A DNA stretch of 64,000 bases from an uncultured Flavobacteriales bacterium (GCA_913046365.1 CAJWRM010000001.1:124001-188000); one strand, 5' to 3'. Counted from the first letter of the stretch, positions 1-8,988 are shown. Numbers and translations are program-made. The notes: generated from the sequence alone by a model not told the origin.

Positions 1-123
1 TTGCTTTTTATAATTAATCTCCTCTGGTTGTTCAATTACCACATCCAATGGAAGGTCTGACGAACACGAACATAAACATAAACCTATACTTAATTTAAGT
101 GTTGATAAATAATTGATTCTCAT
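1..123 (-). CDS. Lipoprotein, N-terminal part only
   Basis: Reading the reverse strand from an ATG at 123 gives 41 open codons that run off the left edge. The product begins MRINYLSTLKLSIGLC and has a lipoprotein signal with lipobox LCSC (Cys20) followed by SSDLPLD. It is therefore probably exported and lipid-anchored. Nothing can be said about the mature domain because the gene leaves the window. The tRNA-Leu gene lies upstream on the same strand. Confidence 0.6.
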   Translation of the reverse strand, partial: MRINYLSTLKLSIGLCLCSCSSDLPLDVVIEQPEEINYKKQ

Positions 124-203
124 ATTTTTAATACTTTTTTATTAGTGAGATAGCATTGTGCTTTATACCTAAGAATTTTAGAAGAATCACCTTCAAAAAA
201 ATG

Positions 204-285
204 TGCCCACGACTGGATTCGAACCAGCACACCTTACGGCACCACCCCCTCAAGATGGCGTGTCTACCAATTTCACCACGTGGGC
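204..285 (-). tRNA. tRNA-Leu (anticodon GAG)
   Basis: The reverse strand folds as a tRNA of 82 nt. The acceptor stem GCCCACG pairs with CGTGGGC. The anticodon stem CCATC/GGTGG closes the loop TTGAGGG, giving anticodon GAG. There is a long variable arm, as expected for leucine, and a GGTTCGAATCC T-arm. The discriminator base is A and the CCA end is not encoded. The anticodon reads CUY leucine codons. Confidence 0.95.
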
Positions 286-295
286 ATTTTCTCTG

Positions 296-303
296 CAAAT
301 ATA
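296..303 (-). promoter_or_regulatory. Candidate -7 element of tRNA-Leu
   Basis: TATATTTG on the reverse strand matches the Bacteroidota -7 consensus TAnnTTTG and ends 10 nt before the mature 5' end of tRNA-Leu. No clear TTG -33 element is visible at the ideal distance. Confidence 0.4.
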
Positions 304-361
304 GACTATTTTTCATTTTATAAATCACCAATTTTAAAGTAATCATCTTAAAAATTTGATT

Positions 362-369
362 TACATTTG
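362..369 (+). promoter_or_regulatory. Candidate -7 element of kup
   Basis: TACATTTG matches TAnnTTTG and ends 17 nt before the kup ATG, so the predicted leader is only about 10 nt. The -33 element is not obvious. Confidence 0.45.
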
Positions 370-386
370 TTTAGTAACTACAACGC

Positions 387-2348
387 ATGAGTGATTCAAA
401 TGTTAGCAAAATAACATTCGCTGGTATTCTTATAAGTACAGGGATTGTTTTCGGAGATATTGGAACATCTCCACTATATGTTTTTCAGGCTATTACAGGA
501 GGAGGAACGAACATAAGTGAAGGTTTTATTCTAGGTGGCCTATCTTGTGTAATTTGGACGCTGCTGCTCATCGCTACTTTCAAGTACGTTTACTTCGCCT
601 TAAATGCTGATAACAGAGGAGAAGGTGGGATTTTTGCACTTTTTGCACTGCTTAAGGAAAAACGCTTTAAGTGGATTATTATTCCCGCGCTCATCGGATG
701 CTCTACACTTATTGCAGATGGATTCATTACCCCTGCTATATCTATATCCTCGGCGGTAGAAGGCCTCAATAATATTTACCCTAATCTCCATGTTATCCCA
801 ATTGTGGTTAGCATCGTTGTTGCGCTTTTCTTAGTGCAACAGTTTGGTACAAATGCCATCGGTAAGTTTTTTGGGCCATTTATGGTGGTTTGGTTTTCTT
901 TCCTTGGTTACTTGGGAGCAATGCAAATTATAGAAAACCCTGCAGTTCTTAGAGCGCTAAACCCATGGTGGGCATTTAATCTTATCGTTAACATTGATGG
1001 TGGTTTTTGGGTTTTAGGAGCAGTATTTTTATGTACGACAGGTGCAGAGGCGCTTTATTCAGACCTTGGTCATTGTGGAAAAGGAAATATTCGAGTCAGT
1101 TGGGCCTTCGTAGCGACATTACTCGTTATGAATTATATGGGACAAGCTGCATTGTGTCTAACACCAGGTTTTAGTTTAGCAGAAAGTCAAACTGTATTTT
1201 ATTCTATGGTTCCGGAAAGCATTATGCCTTTTGCGATTGCTATTGCCACTGCAGCAACCATTATTGCTTCGCAAGCTTTGATTACAGGAGTATTCACGCT
1301 CATGAATGAAGCCATCAAACTTAAGCTCTGGACAAATCTAAAAGTAAAATACCCTACAGACAACCAAGGTCAGATTTATATTCCTTTTATTAATTGGTTT
1401 TTAATGTTTGGATGCCTCTTGGTGATCTTTATATTTAAAAAATCCAGTGCTATGGAGCACACCTATGGACTAGCTATTACAATTGATATGGTAATGACCT
1501 CCATTCTTCTTGGCTTTTTACTGCTTGTTAAATATCCGAAAAGAAGACTAATGTATTTGGGTATTTTTCTCTTGTTCATATCCATTGAAGGTGTTTTTCT
1601 GATGTCTAATCTTGGAAAAGTAGTTTCAGGTGGGTGGTTTACATTGGTCTTAGCCGCTACCTTCTTTACACTATTATTCCTGTACAATAAAGCGCGTGAG
1701 CTTAGAACAAGTATTACTGAGTATGAATCTATGAAAAAGGTGATCCCTTTGCTCTCTGCAGTTAAAAAGGATGAAAAGATTCCATTTGAGGCTACAAACA
1801 TCGTTTTCCCTACAAGAAGTAATTCCCCTAACAAATTGGATACAACTGTCTTTCACTCCCTATTCAATAAGAAGCCAAAGAAAGCTGACATTGTTTGGTT
1901 CCTTCATCTTGATATCCAAAATGAGCCCTGGGGAGTTCATTACTCAGTAAATGAAATCATTGATAAAACTTGTTATTACGTTAGCCTTCAGCTAGGATTT
2001 AAGGAAGAACACCATATAGAATATATGATGCGAAAAATCCAAAGAAAAATGGTAGAGAAGAATGAACTTTCGGGAGAAAGTGTTTTCGAAGCTGTAAGGG
2101 GCAATATCGAAGAGGTAGATTATCGATTTGTGGTCATTAACTCTAGGGTAGCGATAGACAACGATCTAACTCCTTTTCAAAATATCTGCGTAAAGGCATA
2201 CCGATTTGTCAAGAGCACAGGACTAAAGCCAGCAGAAGACTTCGGATTAGACAAAACCAACGTAACTGTAGATTATGTTCCAATATCTGTGACAAATACC
2301 TTTGAACAAGATGTCATTGAAGATTTTGAGGATTACAGTATTACTTAA
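387..2348 (+). CDS. kup: KUP-type potassium uptake transporter
   Basis: The 653-residue inner-membrane protein is a KUP/HAK/KT family K+ transporter, which takes up potassium coupled to protons. The family signature GDIGTSPLYVFQAI lies near residue 24. About 12 hydrophobic segments span the first 430 residues, and a soluble cytoplasmic tail follows, as in E. coli Kup (622 residues). The conserved stretch GGIFALFALL supports the assignment. It is first in a forward cluster; the next gene begins 3 nt after its stop. A TAnnTTTG element lies just upstream. Confidence 0.95.
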   Translation: MSDSNVSKITFAGILISTGIVFGDIGTSPLYVFQAITGGGTNISEGFILGGLSCVIWTLLLIATFKYVYFALNADNRGEGGIFALFALLKEKRFKWIIIPALIGCSTLIADGFITPAISISSAVEGLNNIYPNLHVIPIVVSIVVALFLVQQFGTNAIGKFFGPFMVVWFSFLGYLGAMQIIENPAVLRALNPWWAFNLIVNIDGGFWVLGAVFLCTTGAEALYSDLGHCGKGNIRVSWAFVATLLVMNYMGQAALCLTPGFSLAESQTVFYSMVPESIMPFAIAIATAATIIASQALITGVFTLMNEAIKLKLWTNLKVKYPTDNQGQIYIPFINWFLMFGCLLVIFIFKKSSAMEHTYGLAITIDMVMTSILLGFLLLVKYPKRRLMYLGIFLLFISIEGVFLMSNLGKVVSGGWFTLVLAATFFTLLFLYNKARELRTSITEYESMKKVIPLLSAVKKDEKIPFEATNIVFPTRSNSPNKLDTTVFHSLFNKKPKKADIVWFLHLDIQNEPWGVHYSVNEIIDKTCYYVSLQLGFKEEHHIEYMMRKIQRKMVEKNELSGESVFEAVRGNIEEVDYRFVVINSRVAIDNDLTPFQNICVKAYRFVKSTGLKPAEDFGLDKTNVTVDYVPISVTNTFEQDVIEDFEDYSIT

Positions 2349-2351
2349 CGA

Positions 2352-3206
2352 ATGAAATTACACGTTTTAAATACAGGATATTTCAAGCTTGATGGAGGCG
2401 CAATGTTTGGTGTTGTGCCCAAAAGCTTATGGTCGAAAACAAATCCGGCAGATCAAAATAATATGTGCTCATGGGCTTTAAGAAGCTTACTTATAGAGGA
2501 TGGTGAAAAGTTGATCCTCATTGATACCGGTATGGGACAAAAGCAATCTGATAAATTCTTTTCTTATTATTACCTGCATGGTGACGATTCATTGGATAAA
2601 AACCTGAAAAAACTTGGGTTTTCCAGGGATGATATTACCGACGTCTTTTTAACTCACCTTCATTTTGACCATTGTGGTGGTGCAGTAGAGTGGAATGACC
2701 AAAAAAAGGGATACCGACCAACATTCAAAAATGCCACTTATTGGAGCACCAAGAATCATTGGGAATGGGCAATTAATCCAAACGACCGTGAAAAAACATC
2801 CTTCTTAAAAGAAAATATCCTTCCGATACAAGAGAGTGGACAACTTCAATTTGTTCAGCAAACCGGAGAATTCACAAAAAATGTATTCCCTAATTTCGAT
2901 GTCTTATTTGTCGATGGTCATACAGAAAGTATGATGATTCCTCATATTCGCTATAAAGGGAAAACGCTTGTATTTATGGCCGACCTATTACCAAGTGTAG
3001 GACACATTCCGCTGCCATACATAATGGGATACGATACACGACCTTTAATAACTTTAAAGGAAAAAGATGCTTTTTTAAAACGAGCAGAGGCAGAGAACTT
3101 CGTGCTTTTTCTTGAACATGATTCCGTAAACGAATGCTGTACAGTGAAAGAAACTGATAGAGGAATTAGATTGGACGATACGTTTAACTTTAATTCGATA
3201 TTTTAA
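2352..3206 (+). CDS. Metallo-beta-lactamase-fold hydrolase
   Basis: This 284-residue soluble protein has the metallo-beta-lactamase fold. The zinc motif HxHxDH appears as THLHFDHCGG near residue 100, a further His in the sequence DGHTES near residue 190, and an Asp in MADLLPS near residue 213. The layout resembles quorum-quenching lactonase-like and other MBL hydrolases, but the substrate cannot be deduced. No signal peptide is visible, so it is probably cytoplasmic. Its stop codon overlaps the start of the next gene by one base (TAATG), which suggests translational coupling. Confidence 0.85.
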   Translation: MKLHVLNTGYFKLDGGAMFGVVPKSLWSKTNPADQNNMCSWALRSLLIEDGEKLILIDTGMGQKQSDKFFSYYYLHGDDSLDKNLKKLGFSRDDITDVFLTHLHFDHCGGAVEWNDQKKGYRPTFKNATYWSTKNHWEWAINPNDREKTSFLKENILPIQESGQLQFVQQTGEFTKNVFPNFDVLFVDGHTESMMIPHIRYKGKTLVFMADLLPSVGHIPLPYIMGYDTRPLITLKEKDAFLKRAEAENFVLFLEHDSVNECCTVKETDRGIRLDDTFNFNSIF

Positions 3207-3883
3207 TGAGCAGCTCTGATCAAAAAGGCAAAAAACCATCAAATGCATATTCCGAAAAAGAGCAATGGGATGATGATTTAGATATACCACCCATAGATCA
3301 TAAAAAGGTTAAAATCAAAAAACCGATACTTGAAAAAGCGGAATTCGATAAAAAGAGAAAAAAAAATCTAAAACCATTTATAGTGATTAGCGCACTTCTT
3401 TTGATGATAGGTATATACTTTTTAATTGGTCAAGATGACAAAACACAAAACCCAAAAGTTTCAGACAAATCAAAGACGGAAGCACCTACTAAAGATAATC
3501 AACCCGTCAATGAAACAGAAGATATTGCTCTAAAAGAAGAAGAAAGGGAGGGAATAGAGGAAGATTTAAATGAGATCTGGACGGAGGATACAGTAATTGT
3601 TGAGGAACTTTTGAGCGCTGAAATTATGGATAAAGAGCTAAAGGGATATGAAAGTACACAGAACTATCATATCATTGTAGGTTCCTTTAAAAAGGAAAAC
3701 AACGCAAAAAGCTGGTTAGAAAAAAATTCTTTTAAAGAATATGATGAGCAGTCCATACGTGAATTCGAAGACTGGTACAGAGTTATATTCAAATCCTTTC
3801 CATCATTAGAACAAGCAGAAATAGAAATTGATTCTATCCGTAATAATTTAAACCTAAAAGCATGGATCGCCTACATGAATTGA
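3206..3883 (+). CDS. SPOR-domain membrane protein
   Basis: The 225-residue protein has a charged cytoplasmic N-terminus of about 56 residues, one membrane segment at about 57-75, an acidic Glu/Asp-rich linker, and a C-terminal SPOR domain from about 153 that begins NYHIIVGSFKKENNAKSW. SPOR domains bind septal peptidoglycan stripped of stem peptides, so a cell-division or cell-wall role is likely. The single-anchor topology with a periplasmic SPOR domain resembles FtsN and DedD. The gene overlaps both neighbours: one base upstream and 22 bases downstream. Confidence 0.8.
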   Translation: MSSSDQKGKKPSNAYSEKEQWDDDLDIPPIDHKKVKIKKPILEKAEFDKKRKKNLKPFIVISALLLMIGIYFLIGQDDKTQNPKVSDKSKTEAPTKDNQPVNETEDIALKEEEREGIEEDLNEIWTEDTVIVEELLSAEIMDKELKGYESTQNYHIIVGSFKKENNAKSWLEKNSFKEYDEQSIREFEDWYRVIFKSFPSLEQAEIEIDSIRNNLNLKAWIAYMN

Positions 3884-4287
3884 AAAAACCTGCGGAAATC
3901 ATCTCAAAAATGATGGAGAAAGATGCTTTCAGCAATTGGCTAGGACTTAAAGTTCTTTCAATAGAAAAAGGAAGTTGCAGTATTTCTTGTCGCATAAAGG
4001 ACATAATGCTCAATGGATTTTCCATTGCGCATGGAGGAATCGCATATTCTATTGCAGATACAACATTAGCCTTTGCCGCAAATAGCTATGGATATCAAAG
4101 CTTCAGTATTGAAACTTCTATTTCACATTTGCACAAAGTCCAACCAAACGACATTCTTAAGGCTAGTTCTTCTGAAATTCATAGAGGCAAAAAAACAGGT
4201 GTTTATCAAGTGAATATCACCAATCAAAATGATATGCTCATCGCAGTGTTCAAGGGTACCGTTTACATCTCAAAAATTCCTTGGTAA
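3862..4287 (+). CDS. PaaI-type hotdog-fold thioesterase
   Basis: The 141-residue protein matches the PaaI family of acyl-CoA thioesterases. The motif NGFSIAHGGIAYSIADTT followed by LAFAANSYG is the family hallmark, in which the HGG region and the Asp help bind and hydrolyse the thioester. PaaI enzymes release CoA from phenylacetyl- or hydroxyphenylacetyl-type thioesters; no paa genes are nearby, so the substrate is open. The start lies 22 bases inside the SPOR gene. The fatty-acid genes marR and fadN follow directly, which makes an acyl-CoA housekeeping role plausible. Confidence 0.85.
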   Translation: MDRLHELKKPAEIISKMMEKDAFSNWLGLKVLSIEKGSCSISCRIKDIMLNGFSIAHGGIAYSIADTTLAFAANSYGYQSFSIETSISHLHKVQPNDILKASSSEIHRGKKTGVYQVNITNQNDMLIAVFKGTVYISKIPW

Positions 4288-4311
4288 AATTATGCATGCA
4301 TAATATATTTT
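4281..4311 (+). promoter_or_regulatory. Candidate marR promoter with a palindromic operator
   Basis: A perfect 16-bp palindrome, ATTATGCATGCATAAT (4289-4304), starts two bases after the thioesterase stop codon. It sits between a TTG at 4281-4283 and TATATTTT at 4304-4311, separated by 20 bases, which resembles a Bacteroidota -33/-7 promoter except for the last base. MarR dimers typically bind such palindromes in their own promoters, so autorepression is likely. Confidence 0.55.
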
Positions 4312-4329
4312 TATTAAATTAGTCTCCTG

Positions 4330-4779
4330 ATGGAGCAGAATCAACCCTTGTTAATAGACTTTATGTTGCGCCATGCTTGGCATAGAGTTTCTCGCATGTA
4401 CAATAATACGGCGAGTACCGAGGGAATGACGATGTCCGTTGGATTTATACTCATGATTGTTGAAAAAAGCGGAACGCCAAGTACACAACTTGGACCGAAA
4501 ATGGGTATGGAACCTACATCACTGTCGAGAACATTGAATAATATGGAATCGAACGATTTAATTGAAAGGAAGGAATTCACTGGAGATAAAAGAAAAGTTA
4601 ACATCTTTCTTACGCCAAAAGGAGTAGCAAAAAGAAAGCTAGTAAGAAACTTTCTTTTGGAATTTAACCAGAAAATCTCCTCGAAATTCAATGAAAAAGA
4701 CCTAAAAGGGTTTATGAACGTCATGAATGCTGTGGATCTAGCAATCGAGGATGTAGAAAACAAAAAGAATAACGAATAG
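4330..4779 (+). CDS. MarR-family transcriptional regulator
   Basis: The 149-residue protein has the MarR winged-helix layout: a dimerisation helix at the N-terminus, a DNA-binding core at about residues 34-100 with recognition helix EPTSLSRTLNNMESNDLI, a wing GDKRKVNIFLTPKG, and a C-terminal dimer helix. MarR proteins are usually ligand-released repressors. The gene ends 16 bases before fadN, and this marR-fadN pairing is a recurrent arrangement in flavobacteria. That suggests control of fatty-acid degradation, perhaps with an acyl-CoA as ligand. The palindrome at 4289-4304 is its probable operator. Confidence 0.9.
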   Translation: MEQNQPLLIDFMLRHAWHRVSRMYNNTASTEGMTMSVGFILMIVEKSGTPSTQLGPKMGMEPTSLSRTLNNMESNDLIERKEFTGDKRKVNIFLTPKGVAKRKLVRNFLLEFNQKISSKFNEKDLKGFMNVMNAVDLAIEDVENKKNNE

Positions 4780-4795
4780 AAATTTTACCTAGTTT

Positions 4796-7201
4796 ATGAA
4801 AAGATTTATCAGAAAAGTAGCCGTATTAGGTTCAGGAGTAATGGGATCAAGAATTGCATGTCACTTCGCCAATGTAGGATGTGAAGTTTTATTACTTGAT
4901 ATTGCACCAAAAGAGCTAGATGCAGCAGAAACCAAAAAAGGATTAAGCTTGGAATCTCCTGCCGTTAAAAATCGGATTGTAAATCAATCCCTGCAGTTCG
5001 CCTTAAAATCTAACCCCTCTCCTATTTACCTTAAATCATTTGCTACGCGTATTGAGACTGGTAATTTCGATGATGATTTACACAAAATCAAAGACTGTGA
5101 TTGGGTCATTGAGGTGATTATTGAACGACTTGATATCAAACAGCAGCTGTTTGAGAAAGTTGAGCTCCATAGAAAAGAAGGAACCTTAATTTCATCTAAC
5201 ACATCAGGTATCCCAATCAATATGATGCTTGACGGCAGAAGCGAGGATTTTCAAAAACACTTCTGTGGGACACACTTTTTCAACCCTCCAAGATACCTGC
5301 AATTGCTTGAGATCATCCCTACACCAAAAACAGATGAAAGCATTGTAGACTTCCTTATGGATTACGGTGCCAAAATTCTTGGAAAGAAAACAGTTCTATG
5401 TAAAGATACTCCTGCTTTTATAGCAAATCGTGTGGGTGTTTACTCTATTATGGCATTGTTCCATGCCGTGAAAGAGATGGGCTTCTCAGTGAGCGAGGTA
5501 GACAAATTATCAGGACCCATACTAGGGAGACCGAAATCAGCAACGTTCCGAACTTGTGATGTTGTAGGGCTAGACACTCTTGTACATGTTGCCAATGGTT
5601 TGAAACAAAATTGCCCAGATGATGAGGAAAAAGCGCTATTTGAGCTTCCCGAGTATATCTCCAAAATGGTTGAAAACAACTGGCTTGGATCAAAATCAGG
5701 ACAAGGTTTTTATAAAAAAGAAAAAGATGAAAACGGCAAAAAAACAATTCTAGCGCTCGATTTAGAAACACTCGAATATAAAAAACCTGATAAAGTTAAA
5801 TTCCCCACATTGGAAATGGCCAAACCTATAGAAGACCTGCATCAGAGAACCAAAATGCTTGTTATGGGAATGGACAAAGCAGGTGAGTTTTACAGAAGAA
5901 TTTTTGGTGGACTTCTGGCTTACGTGTCGAATAGAATACCTGAGATTTCTGATGAGTTCTACAAAATAGACGATGCATTAAAAGCTGGCTTTGGATGGGA
6001 ATTAGGGCCTTTTGAATCCTGGGATCTATTTGGTTATGAACAGGGGGTTAAATTTATTAAAGATGCCAATAAAACAATGGGACCAGCAATTGATGAAATG
6101 CGCGCTGCTGGAATGACCTCATTTTATAAATCAGAAAATGGCAGAAAGATGTTTTTTGACATGTCTTCCAAAAGCTATAAAGTGATTCCAGGAACTGAAG
6201 AGCTTGTAGATTTAAATGCACTTCGAGAAGATAATAAAGTATGGGGAAACTCAGATTGTACACTTGTTCACCTGGGTGATGGTATTTTAAACTTAGAATT
6301 CCATACGAAAATGAATACTATCGGAGGAGGAGTTCTTCAAGGTATTCAAAAATCTATAGATCTTGCAGAAAGTGAATACAATGGACTTGTGATATCTAAT
6401 ACGGGTCAAAATTTTTCTGCAGGTGCCAATGTCGGAATGATCTTTATGATGGCTGCTGATCAAGACTACGACGAATTGAATTTTGCCGTCAAAGCATTTC
6501 AAGACACTACTATGAGGATCAGGTATTGCAACATTCCTGTTGTTGTAGCTCCGCATAATATGGCCCTAGGTGGAGGATGCGAAATATCATTACATGCCGA
6601 TAAAGTAGTCGCACATGCAGAATTGTACATGGGCCTCGTTGAATTTGGTGTAGGACTAATTCCAGGTGGCGGCGGAACAAAAGAGTTTGCAAAGAGACTC
6701 TCTGATGAACTTCACGCTGGAGATATTAAAATTAACCGATTACGAGACAGATTCCTGACAGTTGGTCAAGCAAAAGTCTCTATGTCTGCTTATGAAGCAT
6801 TTGACTATGGCTACCTGCGCGAGGGTATTGATGAAGTGGTTGTTTCTAGAGCGCATCAGCTAGCAAGAGCCAAAGCAGCTTGCCTCGAAATGTCTGATAA
6901 GGGATATGTGCCACCAAAGAGAGAGAAAAACATCACTGTTGTTGGTCAAGAAGGTCTAGGTATCGTTTATGTAGGAGCAAACTCTATGCTATCCGGTAAT
7001 TACATGTCCGAGCATGATCGAGTCATTTCTGAAAAATTAGGTTTTGTATTGTGCGGAGGGGATTTATCAGAAAACACAGTAGTTTCAGAACAGTATCTCT
7101 TGGATTTAGAGAGAAAAGCATTCTTAGAACTCTGTAGAGAGAAAAAGACCTTGGAGCGTATTGAAAGTATCGTAAAGTATGGTAAAATTTTAAGGAATTA
7201 A
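4796..7201 (+). CDS. 3-hydroxyacyl-CoA dehydrogenase / enoyl-CoA hydratase (FadN type)
   Basis: The 801-residue bifunctional enzyme carries out two steps of fatty-acid beta-oxidation. The N-terminal NAD-binding Rossmann motif VAVLGSGVMGSRIA starts at residue 9. The dehydrogenase active site THFFNPPRYLQLLEIIP follows near residue 160, and the C-terminal hydroxyacyl-CoA dehydrogenase domain lies at about 190-310. The crotonase domain is in the second half, with GQNFSAGANVG and the catalytic region GLVEFGVGLIPGGGG near residue 620. The domain order (dehydrogenase first) matches Bacillus FadN rather than E. coli FadB. The expected thiolase and acyl-CoA dehydrogenase genes do not follow; a convergent gene overlaps its stop by 4 bases. 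Confidence 0.93.
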   Translation: MKRFIRKVAVLGSGVMGSRIACHFANVGCEVLLLDIAPKELDAAETKKGLSLESPAVKNRIVNQSLQFALKSNPSPIYLKSFATRIETGNFDDDLHKIKDCDWVIEVIIERLDIKQQLFEKVELHRKEGTLISSNTSGIPINMMLDGRSEDFQKHFCGTHFFNPPRYLQLLEIIPTPKTDESIVDFLMDYGAKILGKKTVLCKDTPAFIANRVGVYSIMALFHAVKEMGFSVSEVDKLSGPILGRPKSATFRTCDVVGLDTLVHVANGLKQNCPDDEEKALFELPEYISKMVENNWLGSKSGQGFYKKEKDENGKKTILALDLETLEYKKPDKVKFPTLEMAKPIEDLHQRTKMLVMGMDKAGEFYRRIFGGLLAYVSNRIPEISDEFYKIDDALKAGFGWELGPFESWDLFGYEQGVKFIKDANKTMGPAIDEMRAAGMTSFYKSENGRKMFFDMSSKSYKVIPGTEELVDLNALREDNKVWGNSDCTLVHLGDGILNLEFHTKMNTIGGGVLQGIQKSIDLAESEYNGLVISNTGQNFSAGANVGMIFMMAADQDYDELNFAVKAFQDTTMRIRYCNIPVVVAPHNMALGGGCEISLHADKVVAHAELYMGLVEFGVGLIPGGGGTKEFAKRLSDELHAGDIKINRLRDRFLTVGQAKVSMSAYEAFDYGYLREGIDEVVVSRAHQLARAKAACLEMSDKGYVPPKREKNITVVGQEGLGIVYVGANSMLSGNYMSEHDRVISEKLGFVLCGGDLSENTVVSEQYLLDLERKAFLELCREKKTLERIESIVKYGKILRN

Positions 7202-8760
7202 TGGTTCATTATTTTCACACTAACCCTTCTATTGATTGACCTATCCTCAGTTGTGGTGCCGGTATTAAGCACATTACGTTCACCTTTGAATCGTGTAATG
7301 AACTGGTTTTTATTCAATCCTGTAAATTCGGCGATATAATTCTGAACAGCTAATGCCCTCTTTTTTGATAAATCAAGATTATATTGATTATTACCTATAT
7401 GGTCCGTATGGCCAACTATGTAAATCACCGAACTTTGATTGATGGACTTAAGTAATCTTTTCAATTTAAAAGATTCGTCAAAAGGAATTTCAAACTCATC
7501 GAATTCGAAATAAATCATGGTATTTAAATAATCTTTTTCTGAACTTGGAACAGAAATAGTTTGCTCTGATAAACTGTCCTGTTTCACTTCAGGCTTGTGA
7601 TATGCTAAAAAATCAATCTGAAACTCTTCGTATCGATTGGAATTAGATCCTATTTTTTGACTTTGATATCGTTTCTCTGAATCATCGATAAAAACCTCAG
7701 CGCCTGAAAAATTTGAAGGAATAGTAATAGAATATCTTCCATCTTCATCTGAAGATGTCTCTCCTATTAAATCTCCTTCTGACATGATTCGAACGATCTT
7801 TTGATCGGGCTGATCATTCAGCATAATTTTACCATGTACTAAGAGGCTCGGTTCAGGCTTTAAAGAAACTTGTGTTTCATTTAAATCTGCATAATAAATA
7901 TCTAGATCTCTAATGAAATAAGCAGCTTCACCCCTGCCTGAAATTACAAAACCCATATCATCCTTTCGGGTATTAAAAGGCTTACCAATATTGACAGGTT
8001 CCTCCGCATTTGTTCCATTCCATCTGGTCTTAAAGATGTCGAGTTTACCATATCCACCATATCCATCAGAGGAAAAATAAATGGTTTTATTATCAGCGGC
8101 AATATACACAGAACGTTCATCTCCACTTGTACTTACCTTCAAAAGCTCAGGAAAAGTCCATACACCATGCTTTTTAATACTGAAATAAAGATCCATTCTT
8201 CCCTTATAATTAGGTCCACACGCAACAATAAAAAGCTTCCCGTCAGGAGAAACAGCCATACCATCAGTAGCATACCCCATATTGAGTCGATAGTGCTTTC
8301 TAAAGAATTGATTAATCCCCCCTCCTAAACCCTTTATATTTTTCAATTTTCCATTGCTTATTTCAGCCTCGTAATAAGGACCACCTGTCGATTCCCAATA
8401 ATTTATCCAACTTTGGAAATATATTTTTTCACCGTCATACGAAACCGATGGCTCATCTTCACCATTATCAGTATTGATTTGAGTCACATACTCTGGAGCA
8501 ATCCAAGCTGAATCTATGTATAATGCCTTATAAATATCCCCATCACCAAACGAGGTATTGAAAGGCTTTCGTCTGGTAGACATAAAATAAAGCTCTTTCC
8601 CATTTGGCATAATAGAAAGATTACATTCTCTGAAATTTGTATTGAGCCCATCTAAAGGCCTAATATCAACATGTTCATTAGTCAACACAGGAATTTCCTG
8701 ACCCCTAACAGAAGTAATAGGTATTAGTAAAAAATACAATAAACGAAGCACATTCATCAT
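7198..8760 (-). CDS. OmpA-family protein with PD40 beta-propeller
   Basis: The 520-residue exported protein has a signal peptide (MMNVLRLLYFLLIPITSVRG, then QE). Residues of about 40-300 form PD40/WD40-like propeller repeats, with phrases such as LYFMSTRRKPF, SYDGEKIYF and IYFSSDGYGG. A short carboxypeptidase-regulatory-like beta-sandwich follows at about 320-385. The C-terminal OmpA peptidoglycan-binding domain (about 405-520) contains the motif YIVGHTDHIGNNQYN. This architecture is common in Bacteroidota and related to proteins near the T9SS such as PorE, but I cannot assign it to that. It is convergent with fadN, sharing 4 bases. Confidence 0.85.
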   Translation of the reverse strand: MMNVLRLLYFLLIPITSVRGQEIPVLTNEHVDIRPLDGLNTNFRECNLSIMPNGKELYFMSTRRKPFNTSFGDGDIYKALYIDSAWIAPEYVTQINTDNGEDEPSVSYDGEKIYFQSWINYWESTGGPYYEAEISNGKLKNIKGLGGGINQFFRKHYRLNMGYATDGMAVSPDGKLFIVACGPNYKGRMDLYFSIKKHGVWTFPELLKVSTSGDERSVYIAADNKTIYFSSDGYGGYGKLDIFKTRWNGTNAEEPVNIGKPFNTRKDDMGFVISGRGEAAYFIRDLDIYYADLNETQVSLKPEPSLLVHGKIMLNDQPDQKIVRIMSEGDLIGETSSDEDGRYSITIPSNFSGAEVFIDDSEKRYQSQKIGSNSNRYEEFQIDFLAYHKPEVKQDSLSEQTISVPSSEKDYLNTMIYFEFDEFEIPFDESFKLKRLLKSINQSSVIYIVGHTDHIGNNQYNLDLSKKRALAVQNYIAEFTGLNKNQFITRFKGERNVLNTGTTTEDRSINRRVSVKIMNH

Positions 8761-8840
8761 GATCTATCATTTGAATCCAATTTAATAAAATTGTTACAAA
8801 TGATTTTGTGAAAAGTGTTTTACATTCGAAAAAATAAGTT

Positions 8841-8848
8841 TACTTTTG
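8841..8848 (+). promoter_or_regulatory. Candidate -7 element of tRNA-Asp
   Basis: TACTTTTG fits TAnnTTTG and lies 66 nt before the mature 5' end of tRNA-Asp, leaving a processed 5' leader. The -33 region reads only GTTTT, so the match is partial. Confidence 0.4.
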
Positions 8849-8914
8849 TATCTCCTTTTTGGAATGAACATTTTTGAATCTGACTGTTGTCAGAGATCGT
8901 AAGATTAAAAATAT

Positions 8915-8988
8915 GGTCTGGTAGTTCAGTTGGTTAGAATACCTGCCTGTCACGCAGGGGGTCGCGGGTTCGAGTCCCGTCCAGACCG
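8915..8988 (+). tRNA. tRNA-Asp (anticodon GTC)
   Basis: A 74-nt cloverleaf with acceptor stem GGTCTGG/CCAGACC, D-arm GTTCAGTTGGTTAGAAT, anticodon stem CCTGC/GCAGG around loop CTGTCAC (anticodon GTC), and T-arm GCGGGTTCGAGTCCCGT. The discriminator base is G, an identity element of tRNA-Asp. The CCA end is not encoded. Confidence 0.97.

Noticed and set aside
128..346. 72-codon reverse frame across tRNA-Leu
   Set aside because: It reads through the tRNA gene on the same strand (GEIGRHAILRGWC segment), so it is not a protein gene.
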